A stretch of DNA of 64,000 nt, taken from assembly GCF_000430585.1 (NCBI RefSeq), contig NZ_AUMH01000011.1, positions 1 to 64,000 on the forward strand, in the 5' to 3' direction. The notes beneath the pieces are model-generated. The model saw only the letters and a list, made by a program, of their open reading frames with translations. It had not been told where the DNA came from and did not search any database. The position numbers were made by a program, and so were the translations under genes. Each line of letters starts with the position of its first letter. The first letter of the stretch is position 1. Origin of the DNA: Alicyclobacillus herbarius DSM 13609. GTDB lineage: Bacteria; Bacillota; Bacilli; Alicyclobacillales; Alicyclobacillaceae. Shown piece by piece: positions 16,970 through 25,537 of the stretch.

Positions 16970-17938
16970 CTATTCGAGGTCAGAGCCACGAATTCCTGCC
17001 GCCAACCGCTTCGCCGCGGCCACCACCCGGTCATAATCCTCATCAGCCAGGGAACCATCCGCAGCAACTCGCAGCCATATCACGCGCGGATCGCGCCGAA
17101 ACCAAGACAGCTGCCGTTTCACAAACCGACGCGTATTACGTTTAATCTGTGCAACCGCTTCCTCATACGAAAGGTCTCCACGGAGGAAGGCCACCAATTC
17201 TTTATAGCCGATGGCCTGCAGGGAAGTCAAGTCAGGTCGGAGGCCATGCTCGAGAAGCTTTTTCACTTCGGCGACCAACCCTTGCTCCAACATTTTATCT
17301 ACGCGTGCTTCCACGCGTCGGTACAGAACCTCGCGGGTCATCGTCAGGCCAAACTGCACGGTCTCAAACCGTCCCTCGCGCACCCGGAAATCATATGTTT
17401 CGGACCACGGCCTCTCCCTGGTTTCAGAAACCTCCAGGGCACGGATGACCCGCCGCGTATCGTTCGGATGCAGTCGCGCTGCCGTATCTTCATCGCGCTC
17501 CTGCAACACCGCGTACAGCGCTTCCTGCCCATGCTCCTCCAGATACCGCTGCCACTTCTCGCGGATGCGGCCCGTTTCATCCCGTTCCGCAAAGTTGAGG
17601 TCATCGGTAATGGCTCGGATATACAAGCCAGTGCCGCCAACCAGCAAGGGGAGTCGACCGCGTTCGAGAATCTCGACAATGGCGCGCTCCGCCCTCTGCT
17701 TCCATTCCGCTACCGTGAACACCTCGTCTGGATTGACCACATCAATTAGGTGATGCGGAACCCCTTGCATTTCCTCCCGGGTCAGCTTCGCGGTCCCGAC
17801 GTCCATGTGCCGATAAACCTGCATCGAATCGGCCGAAACCACTTCCCCGTCGACCTCTCGCGCAACGCGCACTGCCAGGTCACTCTTGCCGGTCGCTGTC
17901 GGACCTACGATGCACAACACCGGCCATCGGCGCTCCAA
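16970..17938 (-). CDS. miaA: tRNA dimethylallyltransferase MiaA
   Basis: The enzyme transfers a dimethylallyl group to N6 of A37 in tRNAs that read U-starting codons; MiaB, encoded at 23.9-25.4 kb, then methylthiolates the product. Seen are the P-loop VGPTATGKSDLAVRV, VSADSMQVYRHMDVGTAKLT, VGGTGLYIRAITDDL and the C-terminal QIKRNTRRFVKRQLSWFRRD. About 322 residues, normal length. The TTG at 17938 has AGGAGG nine bases before it; the GTG at 17947 lies inside that site. It is followed by hfq at 42 bp and preceded by the methyltransferase gene at 27 bp, so these form one transcription unit with mutS and mutL. Confidence 0.95.
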   Translation of the reverse strand: MERRWPVLCIVGPTATGKSDLAVRVAREVDGEVVSADSMQVYRHMDVGTAKLTREEMQGVPHHLIDVVNPDEVFTVAEWKQRAERAIVEILERGRLPLLVGGTGLYIRAITDDLNFAERDETGRIREKWQRYLEEHGQEALYAVLQERDEDTAARLHPNDTRRVIRALEVSETRERPWSETYDFRVREGRFETVQFGLTMTREVLYRRVEARVDKMLEQGLVAEVKKLLEHGLRPDLTSLQAIGYKELVAFLRGDLSYEEAVAQIKRNTRRFVKRQLSWFRRDPRVIWLRVAADGSLADEDYDRVVAAAKRLAAGIRGSDLE

Positions 17939-17965
17939 GTCGTTCACCTCCTAACCGTTACACCG

Positions 17966-18781
17966 TTATCGTTTCCGCCACACCCCATAGGCGAACCGAC
18001 CCCTACGTTTATCGGGCACCAGACCAAAGCGGTCGAACTCTCCGCTACCCGGCCGCTCCTTCATCACGACCGCCCGCCGTGCGACACGCTGCGCTTGACG
18101 CCAGGCATCCTCCCGCAGCGGCTGCGGCTCCGCAAACGGACGGATGGCATCGAGCGGGGTAGTTTTATCGGTCGGTTTGCGAAACATGGGGTCAAAGTAA
18201 ACCACATCCACCGATTCGTCGGGGAGTTTGGCTAATACCTCCAGGTGATCCGCTTCGTGGACCTGAACCCTGGCCAGGGCTTCCGCAACCAACGGTTCAT
18301 ACTCAAAACGGTGCTGCAGCGCCCATACAAATGTGCGTGCCAAGACCCAGGAAGACTCACAGGCCAAGACGTGACCCTCGTCCCTAACACCCGCCGCCAG
18401 CACGAGCGCGTCGACCCCCAACCCTAACGTGGCGTCCAAAACTGAATCCCCAGGCTGAATGTTTGCCGCCGCCAGCAAGCGGTCTTGTTCTCCCCGCTCC
18501 ATCGCTTGTAAGCGCAGTAAACCCATGCCGGGATGAAACCGGAACGGATGCTCCGGGTCCCGGACGTGATACCAGGTCGGCTGAACGTCCGCCACCAATA
18601 CCACTTCCACGTGTTCCTCGCAAAAGATGCGGGATAGACTCCGGTTTTTCCGGTGAACCGTTCGCACGCCAAACCAGGCGCCCATGGTTTCCGCGCGTGA
18701 GATGGTCGCCGGTGTCTCCCGCCAAGGTGGAATACACACGGCCAGGTCGGTACTCAGTTGTCTCCACAAGCCATCAGACAA
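17966..18781 (-). CDS. Class I SAM-dependent methyltransferase (YpiP/RsmJ-like)
   Basis: A 271-residue protein. The middle carries the SAM motif I PGDSVLDATLGLGVDALVLA, motif II GHVLACESS and the catalytic-type motif VVYFDPMFRKP. The FDPMF-P pattern is shared with 16S rRNA guanine methyltransferase RsmJ and the YpiP group of Bacilli, so an RNA target is plausible but unproven. It overlaps the end of mutL by eight bases and precedes miaA, placing it in the mismatch-repair/tRNA-modification operon. The start is a TTG; a downstream start near MGAWFGVRTVHRKNRSLSRI is possible because the first 30 residues are not clearly conserved. Confidence 0.75.
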   Translation of the reverse strand: MSDGLWRQLSTDLAVCIPPWRETPATISRAETMGAWFGVRTVHRKNRSLSRIFCEEHVEVVLVADVQPTWYHVRDPEHPFRFHPGMGLLRLQAMERGEQDRLLAAANIQPGDSVLDATLGLGVDALVLAAGVRDEGHVLACESSWVLARTFVWALQHRFEYEPLVAEALARVQVHEADHLEVLAKLPDESVDVVYFDPMFRKPTDKTTPLDAIRPFAEPQPLREDAWRQAQRVARRAVVMKERPGSGEFDRFGLVPDKRRGRFAYGVWRKR

Positions 18782-20738
18782 TCCGCTTGAACCCCTTTTC
18801 CAGGTCCCGAGTGGTCCACTTCAACATGACCGGTCGTCCGTGCGGACAGTGGAACGGGTCTTCCAGGTCAGCCAAGGACGCACAGAGGGCTTCCATCTCC
18901 ATCTGAGACAAATGATGATTCGCCTTAATCGCCGCCTTACACGCCCGCATGATCATCCGATCCCGCACGGCCTCCCGGACACTTGCACTCTGACGATATT
19001 CCTTGAGCATCTCGAGCACGTCTTCCGCCAAGGCGGCGATATCCAGCCCCTCCCAAATCTCAGGGATGGTTCGAAGCAACAAATCCCGCGCACCAAATTC
19101 TTCAATCTCCAATCCCATCTCCGCCAACAGTGATCGCTTCTGCAGAACCGCAGAACGAGCCGACTCGCTGAGCGTGAGTGGGATGGGTGTCAGCAAAGGA
19201 ATCACATGAATATCCTTCGCTTCCAAGCTGGCTTTGAAGCGTTCATACAAGACCCGCTCGTGGGCGGCGTGTTGGTCAATCAGGTACAGGCTCTCCCCAT
19301 CCTCCGCGATGATATACGTGTTCAACGCCTGACCAATCGGGCGCAGCCTCGTCAGAAGTGAACGGTGCTCCGCCGCTGGGGATTGTGCGAGGGCCGATGA
19401 CGTCTGCACACCACTGTGATCCGATTTCTCGACAACCTGGTCATCGCTTACCTGGGGATTGCCATGATCCGCAGACTCTCCGGGAAACTCCGCGGACATA
19501 TGCGTCTGCAAAGGAGTGACCGACCGAGTCGGATGCACCTCCCCATAGATGCGACCCACCCATTTCCTGTGCCGATCAGGTATTCCAGACGACCGAGGCT
19601 TCACCTCGCCGGACCGAGTCGGGGTGAAGGCTGCAGGGCGCTCAAGTGCCAATTGGGTCTGTACGCGTGTTTCTCGTCGGCTTGACGATTCCATCCGTTC
19701 ATCCGACTCGCCGGTTCGGCTCGGTTGCCGTAAGGTGGGAATGAGCAGCGCTTCCTGCAACGCGGCCCGCACCCCTTCCTCCACCAGGCGAGCTACGTCG
19801 CGCTCCTCGCTCAGGCGAACCTCCGCTTTGTGCGGATGGATGTTGACATCGACCAAGGTCGGGTCCATTTGAATGCGCAAGGCGTACATCGGGTGACGGT
19901 TGATCATCAGTCGGCCTTGGTACCCAGCGACGACCGCCTGATGCAAGACGAGATTGCGAATCGGTCGCGCATTGATGAACAGGTGGCCGTGGAACCGACT
20001 GGACCTCCCCTGCAGCGGCCGGCCAATCAGGCCACTCAATTGATAATCCGGCGTGATCGCGGAAACCGGAAGAAACTGTTTCGCTTCCGCAGGGCCGTAG
20101 ATGGCGGCCAATACATCTTCCATGCGACCGGATCCCTGCGTCTGTAAGAGGATACGCCCCGACGCCTCGCAGCGAAAGGCCACGTCCGGCCGGGCCAAGG
20201 CCGCGCGTTGCACCACCTCCAGGCAGCGCGCCTGCTCAGTGGCCACCGTACGCAAATACTTCAACCGTGCCGGAGTATTGAAGAACAGGTCGGAAACTTC
20301 GATGCGGGTCCCTGGCGCCATCCCGACCGGTTCGGGATGGCCTACCCATTCGCTTCCCTCCATGCGCAGCTTGATTCCGGTCTCTGCGTCGTGCGGGCGG
20401 GTGGATAGCTCCACACGCGCCACCGCCGCAATCGAGGCCAAAGCCTCGCCCCGAAACCCCAACGTGACGATGCGAAATAAATCGCGCGGCGTCTGCACCT
20501 TGCTGGTGGCGTGGCGTGCGAACGCCAGTTTCGCATCCTGCTCGTCCATGCCCACGCCGTCATCCTGGACGACAATGCGGGCAATGCCCCCTTCCTCCAA
20601 TTGCACGACAATCGCCTTGGCCTCGGCGTCAAGGCTGTTTTCCACCAGCTCTTTGACCACCGACGCGGGCCGCTCCACCACCTCTCCGGCGGCAATCTGG
20701 TTGGCCAGCGACGGAGGCATCACTTGGATGCGTCCCAC
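18774..20738 (-). CDS. mutL: DNA mismatch repair endonuclease MutL
   Basis: A 654-residue protein. The N-terminal GHKL ATPase is complete: LANQIAAGEVVERPASVVKE, NSLDAEA, DDGVGM, HATSKV and TLGFRGEALASIAAV. After a variable linker of about 120 residues comes the C-terminal dimerisation/endonuclease domain with LIDQHAAHERVLYE (DQHAxxER metal site), ACKAAIKANHHLS and CPHGRPVMLKW. These show that it is the nicking type of MutL found in bacteria without MutH. GTG 20738 follows GGAGGTGATGAC. It overlaps the 3' end of mutS by 19 bases and acts with MutS in repair of replication errors. Confidence 0.97.
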   Translation of the reverse strand: MGRIQVMPPSLANQIAAGEVVERPASVVKELVENSLDAEAKAIVVQLEEGGIARIVVQDDGVGMDEQDAKLAFARHATSKVQTPRDLFRIVTLGFRGEALASIAAVARVELSTRPHDAETGIKLRMEGSEWVGHPEPVGMAPGTRIEVSDLFFNTPARLKYLRTVATEQARCLEVVQRAALARPDVAFRCEASGRILLQTQGSGRMEDVLAAIYGPAEAKQFLPVSAITPDYQLSGLIGRPLQGRSSRFHGHLFINARPIRNLVLHQAVVAGYQGRLMINRHPMYALRIQMDPTLVDVNIHPHKAEVRLSEERDVARLVEEGVRAALQEALLIPTLRQPSRTGESDERMESSSRRETRVQTQLALERPAAFTPTRSGEVKPRSSGIPDRHRKWVGRIYGEVHPTRSVTPLQTHMSAEFPGESADHGNPQVSDDQVVEKSDHSGVQTSSALAQSPAAEHRSLLTRLRPIGQALNTYIIAEDGESLYLIDQHAAHERVLYERFKASLEAKDIHVIPLLTPIPLTLSESARSAVLQKRSLLAEMGLEIEEFGARDLLLRTIPEIWEGLDIAALAEDVLEMLKEYRQSASVREAVRDRMIMRACKAAIKANHHLSQMEMEALCASLADLEDPFHCPHGRPVMLKWTTRDLEKGFKRIV

Positions 20739-23401
20739 GTCATCACCTCCCGAGCCTCTTTCCAGAGGGCGTAAAGCTGATTGAGGGCTTCCAGCGGCGT
20801 CATTTCCAGCGGATTCAACGCACAGAGGCGCTCGACAACCGGGATCGATGCGGCTGCAAACAGGGGGAGTGGGTATCCCCTCGGGGCCTCCGAATTTGTC
20901 GGGCTGGCTGGAGGTCCGGCTGCCGCTGCCTCGGCCGAACCAGCAGCCATCTTTGCGGCCTCTGCCTCGGCGACCTTTGCCGCCTCTGCGACCTCGGCGG
21001 TCTTCTCAGGAAACTGCCGCTCCCGCACCTGCAGGAGTTCGCTCGCCCGCGCGATGACAGAGTCGGGTATGCCAGCCAATTTCGCCACCTGGATGCCGTA
21101 ACTCTTATCGGCCGGCCGGTTGACGACGGTGTGTAAAAACTCGATAGTGTCCTCCCGTTCATGCACCGTAACCGAGGCGTTGACGACTTTGGGTAGCCGT
21201 CCCGCCGTCTCCGTCAGTTCGTGATAATGGGTGGCAAACAGGACAAACGGCTCGAGCTGGGGCTGCAACAGGTGCTCGACCACCGCCTCGGCGATGCACA
21301 GCCCATCATAGGTACTCGTTCCGCGGCCAATTTCATCTAGTAAGACAAGGCTGCGATGGGTGGCCTGCCGCAAGATCTGGGCCAGTTCCACCATCTCGAC
21401 CATGAAGGTGCTCTGACCCTGCGACAAGTCGTCGGAAGCACCGATGCGCGTGAAGATCCGGTCGACCAGGCCGATTTCCGCTTCCTCGGCCGGCACAAAA
21501 CAGCCCATCTGGGCCATGACCACAATCAGCGCCACTTGCCGCATGTATGTACTTTTGCCAGCCATATTGGGACCGGTGATGAGCATCAGCTGTCGTTCGT
21601 CGTCCAGGTGTACATCGTTGGGAACAAACTTCCCCCCGAGCATCGCCTCGACGGTCGCGTGTCGCCCTTGACGAATGTGGATGCCGCGCCTCTGCCGAAT
21701 GCGTGGCCGGACATACCGATTCTCAGACGAGACAATGGCGAAGGCGCAGAGCACATCGAGTTGGGCTACGATGGAGGCGGTTGCCTGTATCGCTTCAATT
21801 TGCGCCAAAACCGCTTCACGGAGTTGAACAAACAGCTCGTATTCCCGTTCAATAGCCCGTTCTTCCGCGCCGAGAATGCGCGCCTCCTGTTCCTTCAGGG
21901 CGGGCACCACGTACCGTTCCGCCGACGCCAAGGTTTGCCTTCGTTCATAGTCTTCGGGGATCAGGTGAGCGTTGGCCTTGGAGACTTCAATGTAGTAGCC
22001 AAAAACGCGATTGTAACCGACCTTCAGGGATTTAATCCCTGTTCTTTCACGCTCTTGCTGCTCGAAGGCGGCCAGCCATGTCTTACCGCCCTTGGCCAAC
22101 CGTCTCAGTTCGTCGAGCTCGTCATCCACCCCTTCGCGGATGATGCCCCCATCGCGCAGGTGCACGGGCGGATCGTCCACGATGGTATTCAAAATCCGTT
22201 GTGCCAGCGGCGCGAGATTGGGCAGCTGTGCCCCCAAACGCCGCAAAAGATTGGACGTCTGCGTCGCCAGACGCTCCTGAATGTCCGGAATCACCTGGAG
22301 GGAGTGCCCTAAAGCGAGCAGGTCACGCGCGTGGGCGGTTTGGAAGGAGACCTTTGCGGCCAACCGTTCCAAGTCATAGACCCGCTTCAACAACGACTGC
22401 AGTTCGCTCCGCAGGAACACGTCTTCGACCAACGCTTGCACCGCGTCCAGGCGTTCCTCAATCGGCGCGACCTCGGCCAGCGGCCGCTCAATCCAGTGAC
22501 CCAAGAGGCGCGTGCCCATTGCCGTTTGCGTCTTTGCCAGAAGGCCAAACAGCGACCCTTGCCGCTTGCGGGTCCGCGCGGTGGCCAACAACTCCAAATG
22601 GTACTGGGCCGTGGCGTCCAACACGAGGACCGTTTCCGACTGCAGCTGGCGCGGGGGGCGAAGGTGAGGTAAAAACTGTTTCTGCGTCTCTTCCAGGTAG
22701 GCGAGCAAAAGCCCGAGCGCCGCCAAAGACGCGCTAGTCTCACCAAAACCTAGGCTTGTCCGAGACGACGCGTGAAATTGGTGGAGCACGCGCCGCTCCA
22801 CGTCATCGCGGGCGGGATCGAACGGACGCAGCGTCATCCGCGCGCTCGTACGGTCTCGCCACGATGCAAACCAAGGCCATTGAGGAGGCTCAGTCATCAG
22901 GACCTCTGCTGGAGACCACTGCAGCAGGATTTGCTGCAGGTCATCCGTATCCGTTTCGTCGACCCAGACATCCCCAGTGCCGACGTCCACCAGGGCGATG
23001 CCCAACCGGTCCGAAAGGGAAATGATGGCCATTAAGTATCGATGCCCGACCTCATCCTCGCGCACACTGGTTCCGGGTGTGATGACGCGCACCACTTCAC
23101 GGCGGACCAACCCCTTCGCCTGCTTCGGGTCTTCCGTCTGTTCGCAGATTGCCACCGCGTATCCGTGGTCCACCAGGCGCGTAATATATTGATCCGCACT
23201 GTGAAATGGGACTCCACACATGGGAACGCGGCCAGCGCTCCCTGCATCACGACCGGTCAGCGTGATGTCCAGAATGCGGCTGGCCGTCTCCGCGTCCTCA
23301 AAAAACAGTTCATAGAAATCTCCCAGTCGAAACATCAGCAATGCGTCCGGATGCTGCTGCTTGAGTTCCTGGTACTGCCTCATCATTGGGGTTAACGACA
23401 T
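20720..23401 (-). CDS. mutS: DNA mismatch recognition protein MutS
   Basis: An 893-residue MutS1. The mismatch-binding N-terminus has QYQELKQQHPDALLMFRLGD and the GDFYE motif. The ATPase has Walker A ITGPNMAGKSTYMRQVALIV, DDLSQGQSTFMVEMVE and Walker B LVLLDEIGRGTSTYDG, with FATHYHELTE. Between the ATPase and the C-terminal tail lies an unusual Ala/Glu-rich stretch (AEVAEAAKVAEAEAAKMAAG) followed by a probable clamp-binding peptide (YPLPLF). ATG 23401 follows GGAGG at seven bases; an upstream frame extension of 13 codons has no site. Located after ricA and before mutL. Confidence 0.97.
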   Translation of the reverse strand: MSLTPMMRQYQELKQQHPDALLMFRLGDFYELFFEDAETASRILDITLTGRDAGSAGRVPMCGVPFHSADQYITRLVDHGYAVAICEQTEDPKQAKGLVRREVVRVITPGTSVREDEVGHRYLMAIISLSDRLGIALVDVGTGDVWVDETDTDDLQQILLQWSPAEVLMTEPPQWPWFASWRDRTSARMTLRPFDPARDDVERRVLHQFHASSRTSLGFGETSASLAALGLLLAYLEETQKQFLPHLRPPRQLQSETVLVLDATAQYHLELLATARTRKRQGSLFGLLAKTQTAMGTRLLGHWIERPLAEVAPIEERLDAVQALVEDVFLRSELQSLLKRVYDLERLAAKVSFQTAHARDLLALGHSLQVIPDIQERLATQTSNLLRRLGAQLPNLAPLAQRILNTIVDDPPVHLRDGGIIREGVDDELDELRRLAKGGKTWLAAFEQQERERTGIKSLKVGYNRVFGYYIEVSKANAHLIPEDYERRQTLASAERYVVPALKEQEARILGAEERAIEREYELFVQLREAVLAQIEAIQATASIVAQLDVLCAFAIVSSENRYVRPRIRQRRGIHIRQGRHATVEAMLGGKFVPNDVHLDDERQLMLITGPNMAGKSTYMRQVALIVVMAQMGCFVPAEEAEIGLVDRIFTRIGASDDLSQGQSTFMVEMVELAQILRQATHRSLVLLDEIGRGTSTYDGLCIAEAVVEHLLQPQLEPFVLFATHYHELTETAGRLPKVVNASVTVHEREDTIEFLHTVVNRPADKSYGIQVAKLAGIPDSVIARASELLQVRERQFPEKTAEVAEAAKVAEAEAAKMAAGSAEAAAAGPPASPTNSEAPRGYPLPLFAAASIPVVERLCALNPLEMTPLEALNQLYALWKEAREVMTWDASK

Positions 23402-23451
23402 ACGAATGCCTCCATGGGTGTCCGGTCGAGATCTCGCCAAGGCGCTACCGC

Positions 23452-23901
23452 CTAGCGCCGGCCGCAGTCACAACCCTGCCCGCCATGGCCGCGTCCGCAT
23501 CCCTGACGCGGTCCTTGTTCCACGGGGACAGCTTGACGAATGCGGGTCAGCAAAACGGAAATTACGCCTTGCAGACACTCATTGAGCTCGGCCTGAGCCT
23601 CCTTATACTGCATGGCGACCGGAATCTTCCACAGCTCACTCTCCACCTCTTGCATTTCGAGCTCTGCCAACATCACCTTTGGGTGATCTTCCGGCAGACG
23701 CTGCTTGAGAATCAGGCTCTGGTTGGTTTTGAGCTTGAGTTCCTCAAACAGTTCCTGCGCCCGCTTGTGCCGCTCCATTTTCTCCCGTGCCTGCCAATAC
23801 CGCGCGTACGCATCCAAGGCGGTAATCTGCTTGGCAATGGCATCTGCCTTGGTTAAAATGGCCTCACGCGTAACCCGCGCAGCCTCGGCAGTGTGGCTCA
23901 T
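23452..23901 (-). CDS. ricA: YlbF/YmcA-family protein RicA
   Basis: A 149-residue helical protein of the YlbF/YmcA family. In Bacillus, RicA forms a complex with RicF and RicT that carries iron-sulfur clusters and works with RNase Y in mRNA maturation; RNase Y is encoded at 34-36 kb. The body (ALDAYARYWQAREKMERHKR, AQELFEELKLKTNQSLILKQ) has the family's helical pattern. The tail GCGRGHGGQGCDCGRR holds the cysteines expected for cluster binding. The start overlaps the miaB stop (ATGA), and mutS follows 50 bp later, the same neighbourhood as ymcA in Bacillus. Confidence 0.85.
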   Translation of the reverse strand: MSHTAEAARVTREAILTKADAIAKQITALDAYARYWQAREKMERHKRAQELFEELKLKTNQSLILKQRLPEDHPKVMLAELEMQEVESELWKIPVAMQYKEAQAELNECLQGVISVLLTRIRQAVPVEQGPRQGCGRGHGGQGCDCGRR

Positions 23902-25409
23902 GCCAACTCCTCCTGTCCCGTATCGGCGGCTGGTTCAATGGAGCGTAGACGTCCGGTCAACGTCCAGGTCTTTGCTTCCGTGATTTCAACCTGCGCCAAG
24001 CGGCCCGTCCACGCCGGATTGCCCGGGAACAGGACCAACTTGTTGCCTCGTGTGCGGCCGGAGAGCACCGACGCGTTGGTTTTGCTCTGTCCTTCCACCA
24101 AAACTTCGACCGTTTGACCGACCATGCGTTCATTTAGTTCACGGCTGATTCGATATTGCACTTCATTCAAACGCTGCAGGCGCCGCTTCTTTTCTTCCAA
24201 GCTCACATTGTCCGCAAAACGTGTAGCCGGCGTGTTTTCGCGTGGTGAATAGATAAACGTAAACGCGTTGTCAAAGCGCACCTGTTCAATCAGGCTCAAC
24301 GTGTCCTCAAATTGGGCTTCCGTTTCCCCGGGGAACCCGACAATGATATCCGTAGTCAGTTGCACGCCTGGCACCGCCCTACGGATTTTGTCCACCAGCT
24401 CGAGGTAGTACTCCCGTGTATACGTACGGTTCATCCGCCTTAATACCTGGTTGTTGCCCGACTGAACCGGCAAGTGAATGTGTTCTACGACGTGTTCCGA
24501 CTCGGCGATTGCGGCCATCAGTTCATCGGTAAAGTTCCACGGGTTGGACGTCGTGAAGCGAATTCGCTCAATTCCTGGCACCTGATTGACCTGGCGCAGG
24601 AGTGTGGCAAACGTGACATCCCCCAGGTCGACACCATAGTCATTGACATTTTGCCCGAGTAAGGTGACCTCTCGGAACCCTTCTTCGGCCAACTGCCTGA
24701 CTTCAGCCACAATGTCTTCCGGACGACGGCTGCGCTCCGCCCCTCGGGTATACGGGACGATGCAGTATGTGCAAAATTTATTGCACCCATACTGGATGTT
24801 GACCCACGCACGAACGCGGTCTTTGCGCAGCTTGGGCAGCTGTTCCACGGTGGCAGCCGCCTCGTCCCAGACTTCCATGACGGTGTCCTGGCTGTTCCGA
24901 GCCCTTGTCAGAAGCTGCGGCAAGCGGTGGATGTTATGTGTCCCAAACACCAAGTCCACCCACGGAAACTTGTCCCGAACCATCGCCTGTACACTCTTCT
25001 CCTGTGCCATGCACCCACACAAACCCAGAATCAGTTCCGGGTGCGTGGCCTTGAGCGGACGCAGACGACCAATTTCGCCAAACACCTTGTCCTCGGCGTT
25101 CTCTCGCACCGCACAGGTATTGAAAAGGATGAAATCGGCCACTTCCACATCCTCGGCTGGCTCGTAGCCCATCGCCTGCAGAAGGCCCGCCATCATCTCG
25201 GTGTCGTGTTCATTCATCTGACAACCATACGTCTTAATCAAATACCGGTACGGCTCACCATTCGCTTTCCGGCCTACCTGGTACCCTTTCACCATCGACG
25301 CGACGTCAAACTGAATATAGTCAACCGGGCGGGGCCGGTGCGTGTTAAACGCGATTCCTTTGCCAGGAATCAGCCGCCCCTCCCGCAGTTGTTTGATTCG
25401 GTTTTCCAT
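23898..25409 (-). CDS. miaB: tRNA methylthiotransferase MiaB
   Basis: A 503-residue radical-SAM enzyme that adds a methylthio group at C2 of isopentenyladenosine-37. The N-terminal cluster domain shows KTYGCQMNEHDTEMMAGLLQ with further Cys in FNTCAVRENA and LCGCMAQEK. The radical-SAM motif is YGCNKFCTYCIVPYTRG. A C-terminal TRAM domain begins near ELNERMVGQTVEVLVEG. The roughly 60-residue extension before the first domain (VDYIQFDVASMVKGYQVGRK) is common in Bacilli. ATG 25409 follows GAGGAGGGG. It is the first gene of an operon with ricA, and its substrate is produced by MiaA encoded in the same chromosomal block. Confidence 0.96.
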   Translation of the reverse strand: MENRIKQLREGRLIPGKGIAFNTHRPRPVDYIQFDVASMVKGYQVGRKANGEPYRYLIKTYGCQMNEHDTEMMAGLLQAMGYEPAEDVEVADFILFNTCAVRENAEDKVFGEIGRLRPLKATHPELILGLCGCMAQEKSVQAMVRDKFPWVDLVFGTHNIHRLPQLLTRARNSQDTVMEVWDEAAATVEQLPKLRKDRVRAWVNIQYGCNKFCTYCIVPYTRGAERSRRPEDIVAEVRQLAEEGFREVTLLGQNVNDYGVDLGDVTFATLLRQVNQVPGIERIRFTTSNPWNFTDELMAAIAESEHVVEHIHLPVQSGNNQVLRRMNRTYTREYYLELVDKIRRAVPGVQLTTDIIVGFPGETEAQFEDTLSLIEQVRFDNAFTFIYSPRENTPATRFADNVSLEEKKRRLQRLNEVQYRISRELNERMVGQTVEVLVEGQSKTNASVLSGRTRGNKLVLFPGNPAWTGRLAQVEITEAKTWTLTGRLRSIEPAADTGQEELA

Positions 25410-25481
25410 GCGCTCCCCTCCTCACGGCGTTCAGCCTTTGTGGGTATCGCAACTACACCATTGATTCTGCTACAATGTCCT

Positions 25482-25510
25482 ATTATACCATGAGGAAAAA
25501 AGACGCGTCA
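25482..25510 (-). promoter_or_regulatory. Extended -10 promoter of miaB
   Basis: Minus strand TATAAT (25482-25487) preceded by TGG, giving an extended -10, with a weak -35 TGACGC 17 bp upstream. It lies about 75 bp before the miaB start and separates miaB from the ATP-grasp cluster. Confidence 0.6.
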
Positions 25511-25537
25511 GAAATTGTCGTCTGCCTTTCGTTGCTT

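Noticed and set aside
20101-20784. A 227-codon plus-strand frame opposite mutL
   Set aside because: It is antisense to a clear MutL coding region with Arg/Ser-rich composition typical of shadow frames.
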